Assembly: GCF_042747725.1 (NCBI RefSeq)
Contig: NZ_JBHZGO010000048.1
Span: 134,108-198,107, forward strand
DNA from: FACHB-T130 sp042747725
GTDB taxonomy: Bacteria > Cyanobacteriota > Cyanobacteriia > Cyanobacteriales > FACHB-T130
DNA length: 64,000 bases
Direction of reading: 5' to 3'
The first letter of the stretch is position 1. Every line of letters begins with the position of its first letter. The notes under the pieces were generated by a model. It made no database searches. It was given only the letters and a program-made list of their open reading frames with translations, and had not been told where the DNA came from. Made by a program: the position numbers and the translations under genes. Shown here one piece after another: positions 16,261 to 24,850 of the stretch.

Positions 16261-17721
16261 TTAGCGTCGAGCGCAATTATCGCAGTGTCCGCATCGCCAG
16301 CCAGCTGCCTCTTGGGTGAAGCCAAAAGCCTGTAACAAAAACTGCCAGCGACACTGTCGCGTGTTCAGGTATTGAGCCATCTGAGACTGCACTTGCTGCT
16401 GCTGGGTACTGAGTTCGCCAAAAGAGCGAGATTTCCCGACCGAACGCCGAACATAATGGAAGGGATCTTGCCACTCCAATTGTCCGGCACTGTGGAGGAG
16501 GGCGAGAGCTACTTCCCCGTCTCGAAACTGCTTCGCTATGGCGGCTACTTCCCCCTGTGGCGGGAGTTTGGATGCAAGTTGCTGGGCGTCTCGGTATTGC
16601 GATCGCATCTTTCCGGCAAAAAATTCCCGTCTTTGCTTATCCTCCGGGTTCAGCCACCCCGTCGGTTCGCTCACCAAGGTTAGTGCTTCAGATAATTTAC
16701 CATCTCGTCCGGCTCTCCCCACTTCCTGCACGTACTCGGAAAGCAGCAAAGGCGAGTGGAAGTGAACTACCCACCTGACATTAGACTTGTTAATCCCCAT
16801 GCCGAAGGCGCAGGTACACACAACAAAAGGCATTTTATCACTCAGCCAATTCGCTTCAATCGAGCGGCGTTCCTCTGGACTCAGCCCCGCGTGATAAGCT
16901 GCTGTTGCATAACCGCGATCGCTAAGCAACTGAGTTAATTGTTCGCTATCTCGCCTGGTGCGGACGTAGACTAACCCTGCTTGTTTTGGTCTTTCCTGAA
17001 TAAACTTGAATAACCCTTGGCGGCGTCCTCTGGGTGTCCAAATAGTTTGCACTTTGAGGTGTAGATTTTGCCGATATGGGCTATTTTTGAAAACCGCTGG
17101 CTGTTGGAGTTGTAAGACTTGTTGGATGGTTTGCTGCGCTGAGGGATCGGCGGTGGCGGTGAAGGCTGCGATCGCTATTTTTGTCCCAGCTGGCTTTAAT
17201 TTTAGCAGCGCCGGTCGTATCGCGCCCAGTCGTCGATAAGTTGGTCGAAATGTCTCTCCCCACTGCACTAAGCAATGCGCTTCATCTAGAATTAACCCGT
17301 TAATTTTTAGTTTTGGTTGACACAACTTTTCCCAAACTTGGGCACTCAGCAGCGTTTCTGGGGATAAGTACAATAATCTCAAATGTTCTAGAGTTTGCAG
17401 CGTTTGCCGTCGCTGGTGAGTCGGTACTTCGCTATGCAACAAGGCAGCGGGTAAATTGCGATCGCGCAACTCTTGCACTTGATTTTCCATCAGCGCCACC
17501 AGGGGCGAAATCACTAGCGTGAGTCCCGTTTGCAGTAGCGCTGGAAGTTGAAAACAAATCGACTTTCCCCCGCCAGTTGGCATCACAATTAGGGCATCTT
17601 TCTTTTGCAACAAGCTGCGAATAATTTCTCCCTGTGGAGGTCTAAAATCATCGTATCCCCAGATTTTTTTAAAGGCGTCGCGGACTTCTTGCCAGGATGT
17701 TGTTTCAGAATTATTCATCAT
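16261..17721 (-). CDS. recQ: ATP-dependent DNA helicase RecQ
   Basis: 486 residues from the ATG at 17721; a longer TTG start at 17763 is possible but adds a low-quality N-terminus. Helicase motifs: FRPPQGEIIRSLL (motif 0), MPTGGGKS (Walker A), LILDEAHC (motif II, DEAH), AFTATADPSAQ (III), then LVYVRTRRDSEQL and HAGLSPEERR, and VQEVGRAGRDGK (VI). The C-terminus has the RecQ zinc region (QCRWQFLLQAFG...CGHCDNC). There is no HRDC domain, so it is a short RecQ form. Role: unwinding in recombination and fork repair. Confidence 0.92.
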   Translation of the reverse strand: MMNNSETTSWQEVRDAFKKIWGYDDFRPPQGEIIRSLLQKKDALIVMPTGGGKSICFQLPALLQTGLTLVISPLVALMENQVQELRDRNLPAALLHSEVPTHQRRQTLQTLEHLRLLYLSPETLLSAQVWEKLCQPKLKINGLILDEAHCLVQWGETFRPTYRRLGAIRPALLKLKPAGTKIAIAAFTATADPSAQQTIQQVLQLQQPAVFKNSPYRQNLHLKVQTIWTPRGRRQGLFKFIQERPKQAGLVYVRTRRDSEQLTQLLSDRGYATAAYHAGLSPEERRSIEANWLSDKMPFVVCTCAFGMGINKSNVRWVVHFHSPLLLSEYVQEVGRAGRDGKLSEALTLVSEPTGWLNPEDKQRREFFAGKMRSQYRDAQQLASKLPPQGEVAAIAKQFRDGEVALALLHSAGQLEWQDPFHYVRRSVGKSRSFGELSTQQQQVQSQMAQYLNTRQCRWQFLLQAFGFTQEAAGWRCGHCDNCARR

Positions 17722-17834
17722 TAGTATGTAGATGCGATCGCTTCTAGTGTCTGCTCTTGGCAATAAGATATGTTAAGCTCTAGCACAATACGGCGTAGTC
17801 TATTTTAACTTTTCTTTTAGAAGGAGTGCGATTA

Positions 17835-18140
17835 ATGGTAAATTACGGTTTAAATTTAGGCTCGTTACTCGGTTTAATGTATTGGATTATCGGTTTAATT
17901 TACCCGATTATCACTATTATTTTAATAATTAAACGTTCAAGGCAGATGAGTGCTTTGTTCGTAATTCTTTATGTTGTTCAAATCGTACTTTTACCAATAT
18001 TAATGTTCTTGTATGGCTTTATTTTATTATTTCAAGGTTGGCGTTTAGACCCAATCCTTCAATTTGAACAATTTCTTTTAACTGTGGTGATTATTTGCAT
18101 GATTATCAAAGATATTTCTAGCGATCTTATTGAAAATTAG
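17835..18140 (+). CDS. Ycf66-like small membrane protein (copy 1)
   Basis: 101 residues; ATG at 17835 follows AAGGAG (17821-17826) by 8 nt. Begins MVNYGLNLGSLLGLMYWIIG and contains FQGWRLDPILQFEQFLL, which is the signature block of the Ycf66 family of plastids and cyanobacteria (function unknown). Three or four hydrophobic helices. It lacks the long charged C-terminus of typical Ycf66 proteins. AT-rich. Fifteen bases separate it from a homologous second gene, so the two form an operon by duplication. Confidence 0.78.
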   Translation: MVNYGLNLGSLLGLMYWIIGLIYPIITIILIIKRSRQMSALFVILYVVQIVLLPILMFLYGFILLFQGWRLDPILQFEQFLLTVVIICMIIKDISSDLIEN

Positions 18141-18155
18141 AAAAAGGTTTATGAA

Positions 18156-18467
18156 ATGATCAACTTTGGTTTAAATTCAGCATCTTTTTTAGGTTTGTTT
18201 TATATTATTCTGGCTATAAGCCACCTGATTTTAATTAGAGGTGCAGTATCCAGACGAACAAATAACTTGAGTGCTTCAGCTTTAAAATTACATAAAGTTC
18301 TATCGGCAATTATAGAGCCTTCGCTGATCGTTTCCGGAATAATTTTAATTTTGCAAGGTTGGCGTTTAGACCCAATTTTACAATTTGGGCAATTTCTTTT
18401 ATTTCTATTAATCCTTTATATGATGATGAAAGATATGGTAATTGAGCGGATAGAGCGACGCAGATAA
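18156..18467 (+). CDS. Ycf66-like small membrane protein (copy 2)
   Basis: 103 residues. Begins MINFGLNSASFLGLFYIILA and contains LQGWRLDPILQFGQFLL, the same Ycf66 signature as its upstream neighbour. The two proteins agree best in the N-terminal MxNxGLNxxSxLG and the GWRLDPILQF blocks and differ in between. A purine-rich ribosome site (AAAAAGG) precedes the ATG. Ends with a basic RIERRR tail. Followed by a dispersed repeat at 18501. Confidence 0.78.
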   Translation: MINFGLNSASFLGLFYIILAISHLILIRGAVSRRTNNLSASALKLHKVLSAIIEPSLIVSGIILILQGWRLDPILQFGQFLLFLLILYMMMKDMVIERIERRR

Positions 18468-18500
18468 ATTAACGAGATCGTCCGGTGAAAGAGTGCTAAT

Positions 18501-18630
18501 AGCAAATATACGCCCACAGGCTAGAAGCCTGGGGCTAGAAGAACGAAGCCTGCCTTCGCAGGCTTTATATTAGCCTGCGAAGGCAGGCTTTGTTTGTTTA
18601 GCCGCGACTTTAGTCGTCGGACATTTTTAC
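18501..18630. repeat. Dispersed hairpin-rich repeat (copy 1 of 2)
   Basis: 130 bp from AGCAAATATACGCCCACAGG to GTCGTCGGACATTTTTAC. It contains stems such as CAGGCTAGAAGCCTG and AAGCCTGCCTTCGCAGGCTT. A shorter second copy is at 31956-32062. Both copies end a few bases before the stop codon of a leftward gene. Looks like a non-autonomous REP- or MITE-type element. Confidence 0.8.
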
Positions 18631-18636
18631 TAATTA

Positions 18637-20451
18637 CTAATTAGCAAAAGTGGTAGGATTTTCAGCCGTAACAGACTTAGGAATTGGGCTGGAGATTCCT
18701 GAAGGCGCTACCGTCGAACTGGGTGGTGTTGCCGGTTGACTGAAGTGTTGGTAAGCTGCACGAGATATCTGGCGAATCAACTCTGAGGCGCTACCGTCAT
18801 TGTGGGGGCGTTGCACCATCACAGCGGCAATGTAGCGCTTGCCAGTGGGCATATCAATTAAACCAACGTCAGCGATCGCAGAGCCGATATCGCCGGTTTT
18901 GTGGGCGATGCTAGCACCTTTCCCCAGTCCTCGTGGCAGCAACGAATCTGTCACCGTTTGTTGCATGATATGCAAGATGCGATCGCGCGATGGCACCGAC
19001 ACCACATTCCCTTGATTGACCATTGCCATCACCGTCGCCAACTCTTTAGGACTGGTGGTGTTCGTTCCTTCCAAGTCGGGCAGGGCGTTGTGGATGACGG
19101 TTGTCGTCAATCCCCAAGATTGGAACCGCTGATTCAGCGCCTCAACACCGCCCAGACGATGAATCAGCATATTCGTAGCGGTGTTGTCACTGATCGCAAT
19201 CATCTTGGTTGCCACCTCTAGGGCGGTGTACTTCGTCCCTAGTTTTTTGTACTGCAAATCGCCAGAACCAGAACCAATCAGATTTTTCTCTAGCGTTAAC
19301 GGTTCATCCAGACGAATTTTTCCAGCATCCACATCTTGGAAAAAGGCGACGAGAATTGGCACCTTAATTGTGCTAGCGGCTGGGAAGGTTTCGTTACCAG
19401 ACCAGTCGAGATAGGCACCTGTATCCAACTCTACTAAAAAGACTCCTGGATTTAATTTGGAATTTTGCGTCACCAGCGCCTGTACCTGTGCTTTCAACGA
19501 TGGGATTTCTTGATTCAGCGTCAGGACGGAAGTACCCGCCGCCGTACCCATCGCCGTGTCAGATTGGGCAGGTGATTTTTGTCCTGGCGCTTTACCAATC
19601 GCCCCAACTGCTGACTGCTGAAGGAGGACTGACTCCTTGTTAGCAGCGCCTGCCATCTGGCGGGTAGCCGGGTCCCAAGCGGATAAAACAGTTCCAGCGA
19701 TCGCGCCAATTCCCACCCCCAAGATGAGCAGACGGGCACCGTACAGCCAAGGAGAAACCGGGCGTCCAGGCGATCGCGTCCGGCGCTGAGGTGAAGTTCC
19801 CCCGCCCTTATGGGTGCCTGCGGGCTGGGAAGGAGGGCGTTTCTGAAAGCGTCTCACATTCCCCTGTGACGGGACTGGGTAAGGGCGCGCTGCCTCGCCC
19901 AGACTTAGATTGAGTATCGAACCGCCTTGACGCGAGCGATCGCGACGGCTTGTTTGGGGCAGTGGTGCTTCTATCCGCTGTCTTCCACGATTCACATCGG
20001 AACCGAACTGCGAGGGTGTCCTAGTTGGCGTGGTGGATCTCAAGGAACGATTGGGAGCGGAATTTGACTGCACTCGCGGCGACAGACTGGCACCGGAGGA
20101 CTTTCGAGTGCGTAGCGACGGGGAAGATTTCTTTTGTTCTGTCTTCAGGGGCGCATTTCTCAAACCGAAACCCGTCCTTGCTGAACTTTGACCCTTTCCT
20201 CGCGGCGTCGCAGTCGCTTCACGGCTCACGCTCAAGGGCGTAGTTTTGAGTGCCTCGCGTCGATTCTGCGACGCGGGTTGTCTTTTTTGTTGCCCCCGTC
20301 GACGTTCGCGGATGTCAGAACGATTGTGTTGGTTCGGTGAGGACGAATTGTTTGGGCTTTGCCCATTATCTTTAAACGTACTTCCTCCTGATACCGCTGA
20401 CACAACTGACTGAGTTTCAGACTGCTGAGTCACTCCTAACTCCTCCACCAC
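18637..20451 (-). CDS. Class A beta-lactamase-like serine hydrolase with long basic N-terminal region
   Basis: 604 residues. Residues 1-240 are low-complexity, rich in S, R, P, Q and G and strongly basic, followed by one transmembrane helix (YGARLLILGVGIGAIAGTVLSAW) that would place the rest outside the cytoplasm. The catalytic domain (about 320-575) carries the serine-enzyme triad of motifs: S360-T-I-K363, SDN in AISDNTATNMLIHRLGG, and KTG in AHKTGDIGSAIADVG. It could be a true beta-lactamase or a penicillin-binding-like peptidoglycan enzyme. The C-terminus is again proline/serine-rich. A repeat element abuts its 3' end. Confidence 0.85.
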   Translation of the reverse strand: MVEELGVTQQSETQSVVSAVSGGSTFKDNGQSPNNSSSPNQHNRSDIRERRRGQQKRQPASQNRREALKTTPLSVSREATATPRGKGQSSARTGFGLRNAPLKTEQKKSSPSLRTRKSSGASLSPRVQSNSAPNRSLRSTTPTRTPSQFGSDVNRGRQRIEAPLPQTSRRDRSRQGGSILNLSLGEAARPYPVPSQGNVRRFQKRPPSQPAGTHKGGGTSPQRRTRSPGRPVSPWLYGARLLILGVGIGAIAGTVLSAWDPATRQMAGAANKESVLLQQSAVGAIGKAPGQKSPAQSDTAMGTAAGTSVLTLNQEIPSLKAQVQALVTQNSKLNPGVFLVELDTGAYLDWSGNETFPAASTIKVPILVAFFQDVDAGKIRLDEPLTLEKNLIGSGSGDLQYKKLGTKYTALEVATKMIAISDNTATNMLIHRLGGVEALNQRFQSWGLTTTVIHNALPDLEGTNTTSPKELATVMAMVNQGNVVSVPSRDRILHIMQQTVTDSLLPRGLGKGASIAHKTGDIGSAIADVGLIDMPTGKRYIAAVMVQRPHNDGSASELIRQISRAAYQHFSQPATPPSSTVAPSGISSPIPKSVTAENPTTFAN

Positions 20452-20615
20452 TATGGTTATTGTTAATTGTTAGCTGTTAATAAAGAGTGACTAACCACTG
20501 TATTGGCTCAGCCTTGGCTTTACTTTTCCAGGGTCTATCACTTGCATCAGGGAACGAATGCTTTTGCGTATAGCAACACCGCTAACGCTACCGTTCCTAC
20601 CAACTTTTGCTTATT

Positions 20616-21449
20616 TTATGGTGCGTCTTGCTGTTCTGGTTCATTAGCAACAGAATGTGGCAGAAATTGTAGCGCCCAGTCCATCTGGCTGAAAATGCCT
20701 CGGAGCATTGCCACTTCTGCTTTGGTGGGATTGGCTCGGTTGAACAGACGCCGGAATTTTTCCATACGGCTGCTGGCGGTGTGGGGATAGAGATAACCCA
20801 TTTTTAATAACACGGCTTCCATCTGTTGATAATATCCATCCAAGACTTCTAATGGGGCAGGGTCAATTGTCAGTTGTGGGTTGTCAGTTGGTACGGGCAT
20901 GGCAGTTCCGTGCCCGTACAGTTGATTGGCAGTGATTTGCGGCTGACTGCTGAGTGCTGACCAATTTTGGTAAAGCTCGTAACAACAAATGCCAACTGCT
21001 TGAGCCAGATTTAAAGAAGGATACTCCGGATTGGTGGTAATGCGTACAAATCGCTGAGCATAGTTTAATTCCACATTACTTAACCCTCGATCTTCTGGGC
21101 CAAAGATCAAGGCTGATGGTAGCGGTTCTTCCAGCAACCAAGGTAAAGCGATTCTGGGATTTTCCAGCGGCGTTTCTAACGTTCGGGGGCGGGTAGTGGT
21201 GGCGATCGCTTTCACGCACCCTTGTAATGCCTCTGGGATCGTCGCTACTACCTGAGCCGATTCCAGTAAGTCTAAGGCATGAACTGCCATATCCGTTGCT
21301 TCTTTCGAGAGGCGATCGCATTGGGGATTCACCAGCACCAACTGCCGCAATCCCATATTTTTCATCGCGCGAGCCACAGAACCTACATTCAGCGGACCTG
21401 CTGGCTCTACCAATACAATCCGCACCCTAGCTAATCTAATCTCATCCAT
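20616..21449 (-). CDS. TrmJ/TrmH-type RNA 2'-O-methyltransferase
   Basis: 277 residues, SPOUT family. N-terminal VRIVLVEPAGPLNVGSVARAM is the motif 1 region, ALIFGPEDRGLSNVEL motif 2, and PSLNLAQAVGICCYELYQ the trefoil-knot SAM site. The C-terminus (EVLDGYYQQMEAVLLKMGYL...FRRLFNRANPTKAEVAMLRG) matches TrmJ, which methylates position 32 of tRNAs. Between the two parts a repeat-like segment containing a hairpin (20891-20919) is translated in frame as extra linker. Confidence 0.9.
   Translation of the reverse strand: MDEIRLARVRIVLVEPAGPLNVGSVARAMKNMGLRQLVLVNPQCDRLSKEATDMAVHALDLLESAQVVATIPEALQGCVKAIATTTRPRTLETPLENPRIALPWLLEEPLPSALIFGPEDRGLSNVELNYAQRFVRITTNPEYPSLNLAQAVGICCYELYQNWSALSSQPQITANQLYGHGTAMPVPTDNPQLTIDPAPLEVLDGYYQQMEAVLLKMGYLYPHTASSRMEKFRRLFNRANPTKAEVAMLRGIFSQMDWALQFLPHSVANEPEQQDAP
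20891..20919. repeat. Hairpin inside the TrmJ-like gene
   Basis: Arms GTACGGGCA (20891-20899) and TGCCCGTAC (20911-20919). It is preceded by TCAGTTGTGGGTTGTCAGTT, a short tandem-like stretch. The segment codes for the linker before the TrmJ C-terminal region. Confidence 0.5.
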
Positions 21450-21562
21450 GACTGAAATTAATAAAATAGTCTAAAAGCGCATCTCTCTATGGGCGGACAT
21501 AATTACCATATTTCCGATCTATTTCGTAAAATTGAATATTGGCAATGTATCGTCAAATTAAC

Positions 21563-21715
21563 ATGAAGCGCGATCGCTCCAAGTCCGACTTACCCAGCAA
21601 AATTTGCCCGGTATGTCAACGTCCCTTCACCTGGCGTAAAAAATGGGCAGATTGTTGGGATGATGTGAAATACTGTTCGGAGCGCTGTCGCCGTCGCCGC
21701 ACCCAAGCCAATTAG
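21563..21715 (+). CDS. DUF2256 small zinc-finger-like protein
   Basis: 50 residues from ATG at 21563 to TAG at 21713-21715. Contains CPVCQRPFTWRKKW and YCSERCRRRR, the four-cysteine pattern of DUF2256, probably a zinc ribbon. Very basic (many K and R). Function unknown; members sometimes lie next to DNA-repair photolyase genes, but not here. Missed easily because of its length. Confidence 0.85.
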   Translation: MKRDRSKSDLPSKICPVCQRPFTWRKKWADCWDDVKYCSERCRRRRTQAN

Positions 21716-21822
21716 CACTCGGCACCCCAAGTTTAGATTTTGGATGCCTGGATTGAAAACATCGCCAATCTGAAATCAAGGCTGAGTACTGGTATTTATT
21801 AAAAATTACAAAGGATTGAAAT

Positions 21823-22782
21823 ATGTCAGTGAATCAGGTGCAACCCAAGGTGATTATTCACGGTGGTGCCGGTAGCGCCCTCAAAAGTCAAGAGGGGGCT
21901 GACGCAGTCCGCAAGTCACTCTACAAAGTAGTGGAAGAAGTTTATACCCTGCTGTTGGCAGGAGCAACTGCCCAAGCAGCAGTGGTGCATGGTTGTCACT
22001 TGATGGAGGACGATCCTCGCTTTAATGCGGGAACAGGTTCGGTACTGCAATCAGATGGTCAAATTCGCATGAGTGCCTCGTTGATGGATGGGACAACTCA
22101 GCGATTGAGCGGCGTGATTAATGTATCGCGCGTCCAACATCCCATTGATCTGGCCCAAGCTTTACAAGCTTCTCCCGATCGCGTGCTATCAGATTACGGG
22201 TCGGCAGAACTCGTGCGGGAATTGCAGGTTCCGATTTACAATCCGATGATCGAGATTCGCTTGCAGGAGTGGCTGCAAGAGCGGAGCGAGAATTTTATTA
22301 AAGAAGCTGCTGGGGTTGTGGCTGAAAAAGAGCTGGTGGATGACCCAGAGGCTGGACGCGGCACGATTGGAGTCGTGGTTCTGGACACTCAGGGAAATTT
22401 AGCCGCAGGCACTTCGACGGGAGGCAAGGGTTTTGAGCGGATTGGTCGAGTCAGCGATTCGGCAATGCCTGCGGGGAACTACGCGACCGCTGAAGCGGCG
22501 ATTAGCTGTACCGGGATTGGAGAAGACATTATTGATGAATGTCTGGCGGCGCGGATTGTGGTGCGGGTGACGGATGGTTTGTCCCTTGCAGATGCGTTTG
22601 AGCGCTCCTTTACCGAAGCGCGTGGGCGTCAGCGGGATTTTGGGGCGATTGGGATTGATGCAACCGGAGCGATCGCGTTTGGGAAAACTAGCGAAGTCCT
22701 CCTCGCCGCTTTTCACACTGGCGAACAGATGGGCGACACCCTGGAATGGACGGGTGACACCCTATCCGGCTTTATTTCTTAA
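21823..22782 (+). CDS. Isoaspartyl peptidase / plant-type L-asparaginase
   Basis: 319 residues, an N-terminal-nucleophile hydrolase precursor. HGGAGSAL near the N-terminus and DDPRFNAGTGSVLQSDG are family signatures. Autocleavage is expected before T181 in AGRGTIGVVVLD, giving alpha and beta subunits; GGKGFERIGRVSDS holds the substrate-binding region. It removes isoaspartyl dipeptides or asparagine, useful for recycling damaged protein and cyanophycin-derived dipeptides. Confidence 0.93.
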   Translation: MSVNQVQPKVIIHGGAGSALKSQEGADAVRKSLYKVVEEVYTLLLAGATAQAAVVHGCHLMEDDPRFNAGTGSVLQSDGQIRMSASLMDGTTQRLSGVINVSRVQHPIDLAQALQASPDRVLSDYGSAELVRELQVPIYNPMIEIRLQEWLQERSENFIKEAAGVVAEKELVDDPEAGRGTIGVVVLDTQGNLAAGTSTGGKGFERIGRVSDSAMPAGNYATAEAAISCTGIGEDIIDECLAARIVVRVTDGLSLADAFERSFTEARGRQRDFGAIGIDATGAIAFGKTSEVLLAAFHTGEQMGDTLEWTGDTLSGFIS

Positions 22783-22825
22783 CCACCAAGTCACTCTAGC
22801 GTAGCCATGCGCTCTCTTCGCTATA

Positions 22826-22862
22826 GACACCAAGGAAACACGAAGTTCTCTATCTTGGTGTC
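22826..22862 (+). terminator. Hairpin after the isoaspartyl peptidase gene
   Basis: Arms GACACCAAG (22826-22834) and CTTGGTGTC (22854-22862), 44 bp after the stop codon; no clear T-run directly after it. Confidence 0.4.
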
Positions 22863-22940
22863 TTATGGGTTCAAAAAAACACTCCCAGAATTTATGGGTG
22901 GAGTATTCTGACTCCTGAATTGTGTGTTCTGAATTCTGGA

Positions 22941-23270
22941 TTAACTTCTCGGTGCATACATAACTATCAACACGCCAAGTAGAGCCATCCAACCTCCTAA
23001 CAGGTCAAATTTGTCTGGAGCTATCTTATCAACTTGCCATCCCCAAAGAATAGAAAGAACAATGAAGACACCTCCATAAGCTGCATAAACTCGCCCAAAA
23101 TTGGCTTGTTGCAGCGTCGGAATGATTCCATAGAGAATCAGCGCGATCGCTCCTAAGAAAGCAAACCAAATACTCTGATTTTCCCGCAGCCAAAGCCATA
23201 TCAGATATCCTCCACCTATTTCGCATAACCCGGCTAAGACGAAATAGAATACAGACTTGATAATTGCCAC
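22941..23270 (-). CDS. YnfA-family (UPF0060) membrane protein
   Basis: 109 residues, four transmembrane helices, with the family blocks LAGLCEIGGGYLIWLWLRE, GRVYAAYGGVFIVLSILWGW and PDKFDLLGGWMALLGVLIVMY. The family is related to small multidrug-type transporters, substrate unknown. Its ATG lies only 3 bp after the glmU stop, so it is translated from the glmU transcript. Confidence 0.93.
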   Translation of the reverse strand: MAIIKSVFYFVLAGLCEIGGGYLIWLWLRENQSIWFAFLGAIALILYGIIPTLQQANFGRVYAAYGGVFIVLSILWGWQVDKIAPDKFDLLGGWMALLGVLIVMYAPRS

Positions 23271-23273
23271 TAT

Positions 23274-24653
23274 TTACTCCTGCTGGGGTTTTAACCGCCA
23301 GCCCTTTCTGACAATTTGACGGGCACGGGCAATCACCAAAGAATCATCTGGAACGTCTCTTGTGACCACAGAACCGGCGGCAACCGTTACGTCTTCTCCC
23401 AGTGTCACCGGCGCAACCAGAACGCTGTTGGAGCCGGTTTTCGTGCGATCGCCTATTTTGGTACGATGCTTCTTCACGCCGTCATAATTGGCAGTAATTG
23501 TACCCGCCCCAATGTTCACTTGATTCCCTAAAGTGGCATCGCCTAAATAGGACAGATGGGCAGCATTAGTGCGATCGCCCAAGGTGCTATTTTTCAGTTC
23601 CACAAAATTTCCGATGCGGCAAGATTCCCCGACTTCTACATGACCGCGCAAATGGGCGTAGGGACCAATCCGGGTGCCATTTTTAACCACACTGTCAGTC
23701 ACCACGGAATAAAGCACCGTCACATTTTCCCCAATCTGGCTATTTTCAATCAAGCTACCAGGGCCAATGCGACTCCCGGACGCGATCGCGGTATTTCCCC
23801 GCAGATGAGTTTGCGGTTCGATCGTGACATCCGGTTGCAACTGTACCGTATCATCAATTGCGATCGTGTCTGGACTGACTAGAGTCACACCTGCCGCCAT
23901 CCAAGCATCCTTGACTCGCTCTTGTAAAATCTCGTAAGCATGGCTAAGTTGTTTGCGGTCGTTAATTCCCAGAATTTCCTGGTAATCCTCCACATCCACA
24001 GCCATCACCGGCTCCATGAATTTAACCGCATCGGTCAGATAGTATTCCTGCTGGTCATTGTTCGCCACCAGTTGCGGCAATACTTTTTCCAGTTGCGGCC
24101 AATTGAAGCAGTAAACACCGGCGTTAATCCGGCGATTTTGCTTTTGAGCAGGCGTGCAGTCCCGGTCTTCTACAATCTCTTTAACTAGATTTTGACCATT
24201 ACAAAAAACCCGCCCATAGCCTTTGGGATTTGGCATTTGGGCGGTGAGAAGGGTGGCGGCGTTCTGATGCTCTTGGTGAGTTTCCAGCAGATTTTTGAGG
24301 GTTTGCGATCGCAACAAAGGAACATCCCCATTTAAAACCAGCAAATCGCCGGTGAAGCCTTCTAAATGGGGGAGTAATTGCTGGACGGCATGACCCGTGC
24401 CCAACTGCTGGGTTTGTTCGACAAACTCCAAATCGGGAAGTGGGGGCAATCGATCGATCACCTCTACCAAGGCGTCTTGGATGCGATCGCCTTGATACCC
24501 AACGATGACGAGGCACCGCGATGGTTCGACTTCAGACAGACTATGGAGAACCCGTTCGACAAGCGATCGCCCTCCCAAGGAATGTAAGACCTTGGGCAGA
24601 TCCGATTTCATCCGCGTTCCACGTCCTGCTGCAAGAATTGCTACTGCTACCAT
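23274..24653 (-). CDS. glmU: Bifunctional GlmU (GlcN-1-P acetyltransferase / GlcNAc-1-P uridyltransferase)
   Basis: 459 residues, full length. The N-terminal pyrophosphorylase starts AVAILAAGRGTRMKSDLPKV (GxGTRMxSxxPK motif) and has VLNGDVPLL; the C-terminal half is a left-handed beta-helix of hexapeptide repeats (IGENVTVLYSVV, IGPYAHLRG, IGAGTITANYDG with the active-site region KHRTKIGD). Makes UDP-GlcNAc for peptidoglycan and LPS. First gene of an operon with the ynfA-like gene. Confidence 0.97.
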   Translation of the reverse strand: MVAVAILAAGRGTRMKSDLPKVLHSLGGRSLVERVLHSLSEVEPSRCLVIVGYQGDRIQDALVEVIDRLPPLPDLEFVEQTQQLGTGHAVQQLLPHLEGFTGDLLVLNGDVPLLRSQTLKNLLETHQEHQNAATLLTAQMPNPKGYGRVFCNGQNLVKEIVEDRDCTPAQKQNRRINAGVYCFNWPQLEKVLPQLVANNDQQEYYLTDAVKFMEPVMAVDVEDYQEILGINDRKQLSHAYEILQERVKDAWMAAGVTLVSPDTIAIDDTVQLQPDVTIEPQTHLRGNTAIASGSRIGPGSLIENSQIGENVTVLYSVVTDSVVKNGTRIGPYAHLRGHVEVGESCRIGNFVELKNSTLGDRTNAAHLSYLGDATLGNQVNIGAGTITANYDGVKKHRTKIGDRTKTGSNSVLVAPVTLGEDVTVAAGSVVTRDVPDDSLVIARARQIVRKGWRLKPQQE

Positions 24654-24850
24654 ATTCAGCTTTTCGCGTTATCAGACCAGCTACAAGAATAAAGGTTGAA
24701 GCTTGAACCCGGAAAGAGCGTTCGTGGTTCTTTCTGGGTGAAACATTGGCACAATCAGCCGACGCCAGCATCCGACTAATTTTTGAGTCAAGGTGATAGC
24801 GAAGCGCAGAAAAAGTCAGTTCGCGCGCGCGCCGACAAGTCGGTTCGCCC

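Noticed and set aside
20503..20790. 95-codon frame on the plus strand overlapping the TrmJ-like gene
   Set aside because: Shadow of the well-supported minus-strand gene; no family features.
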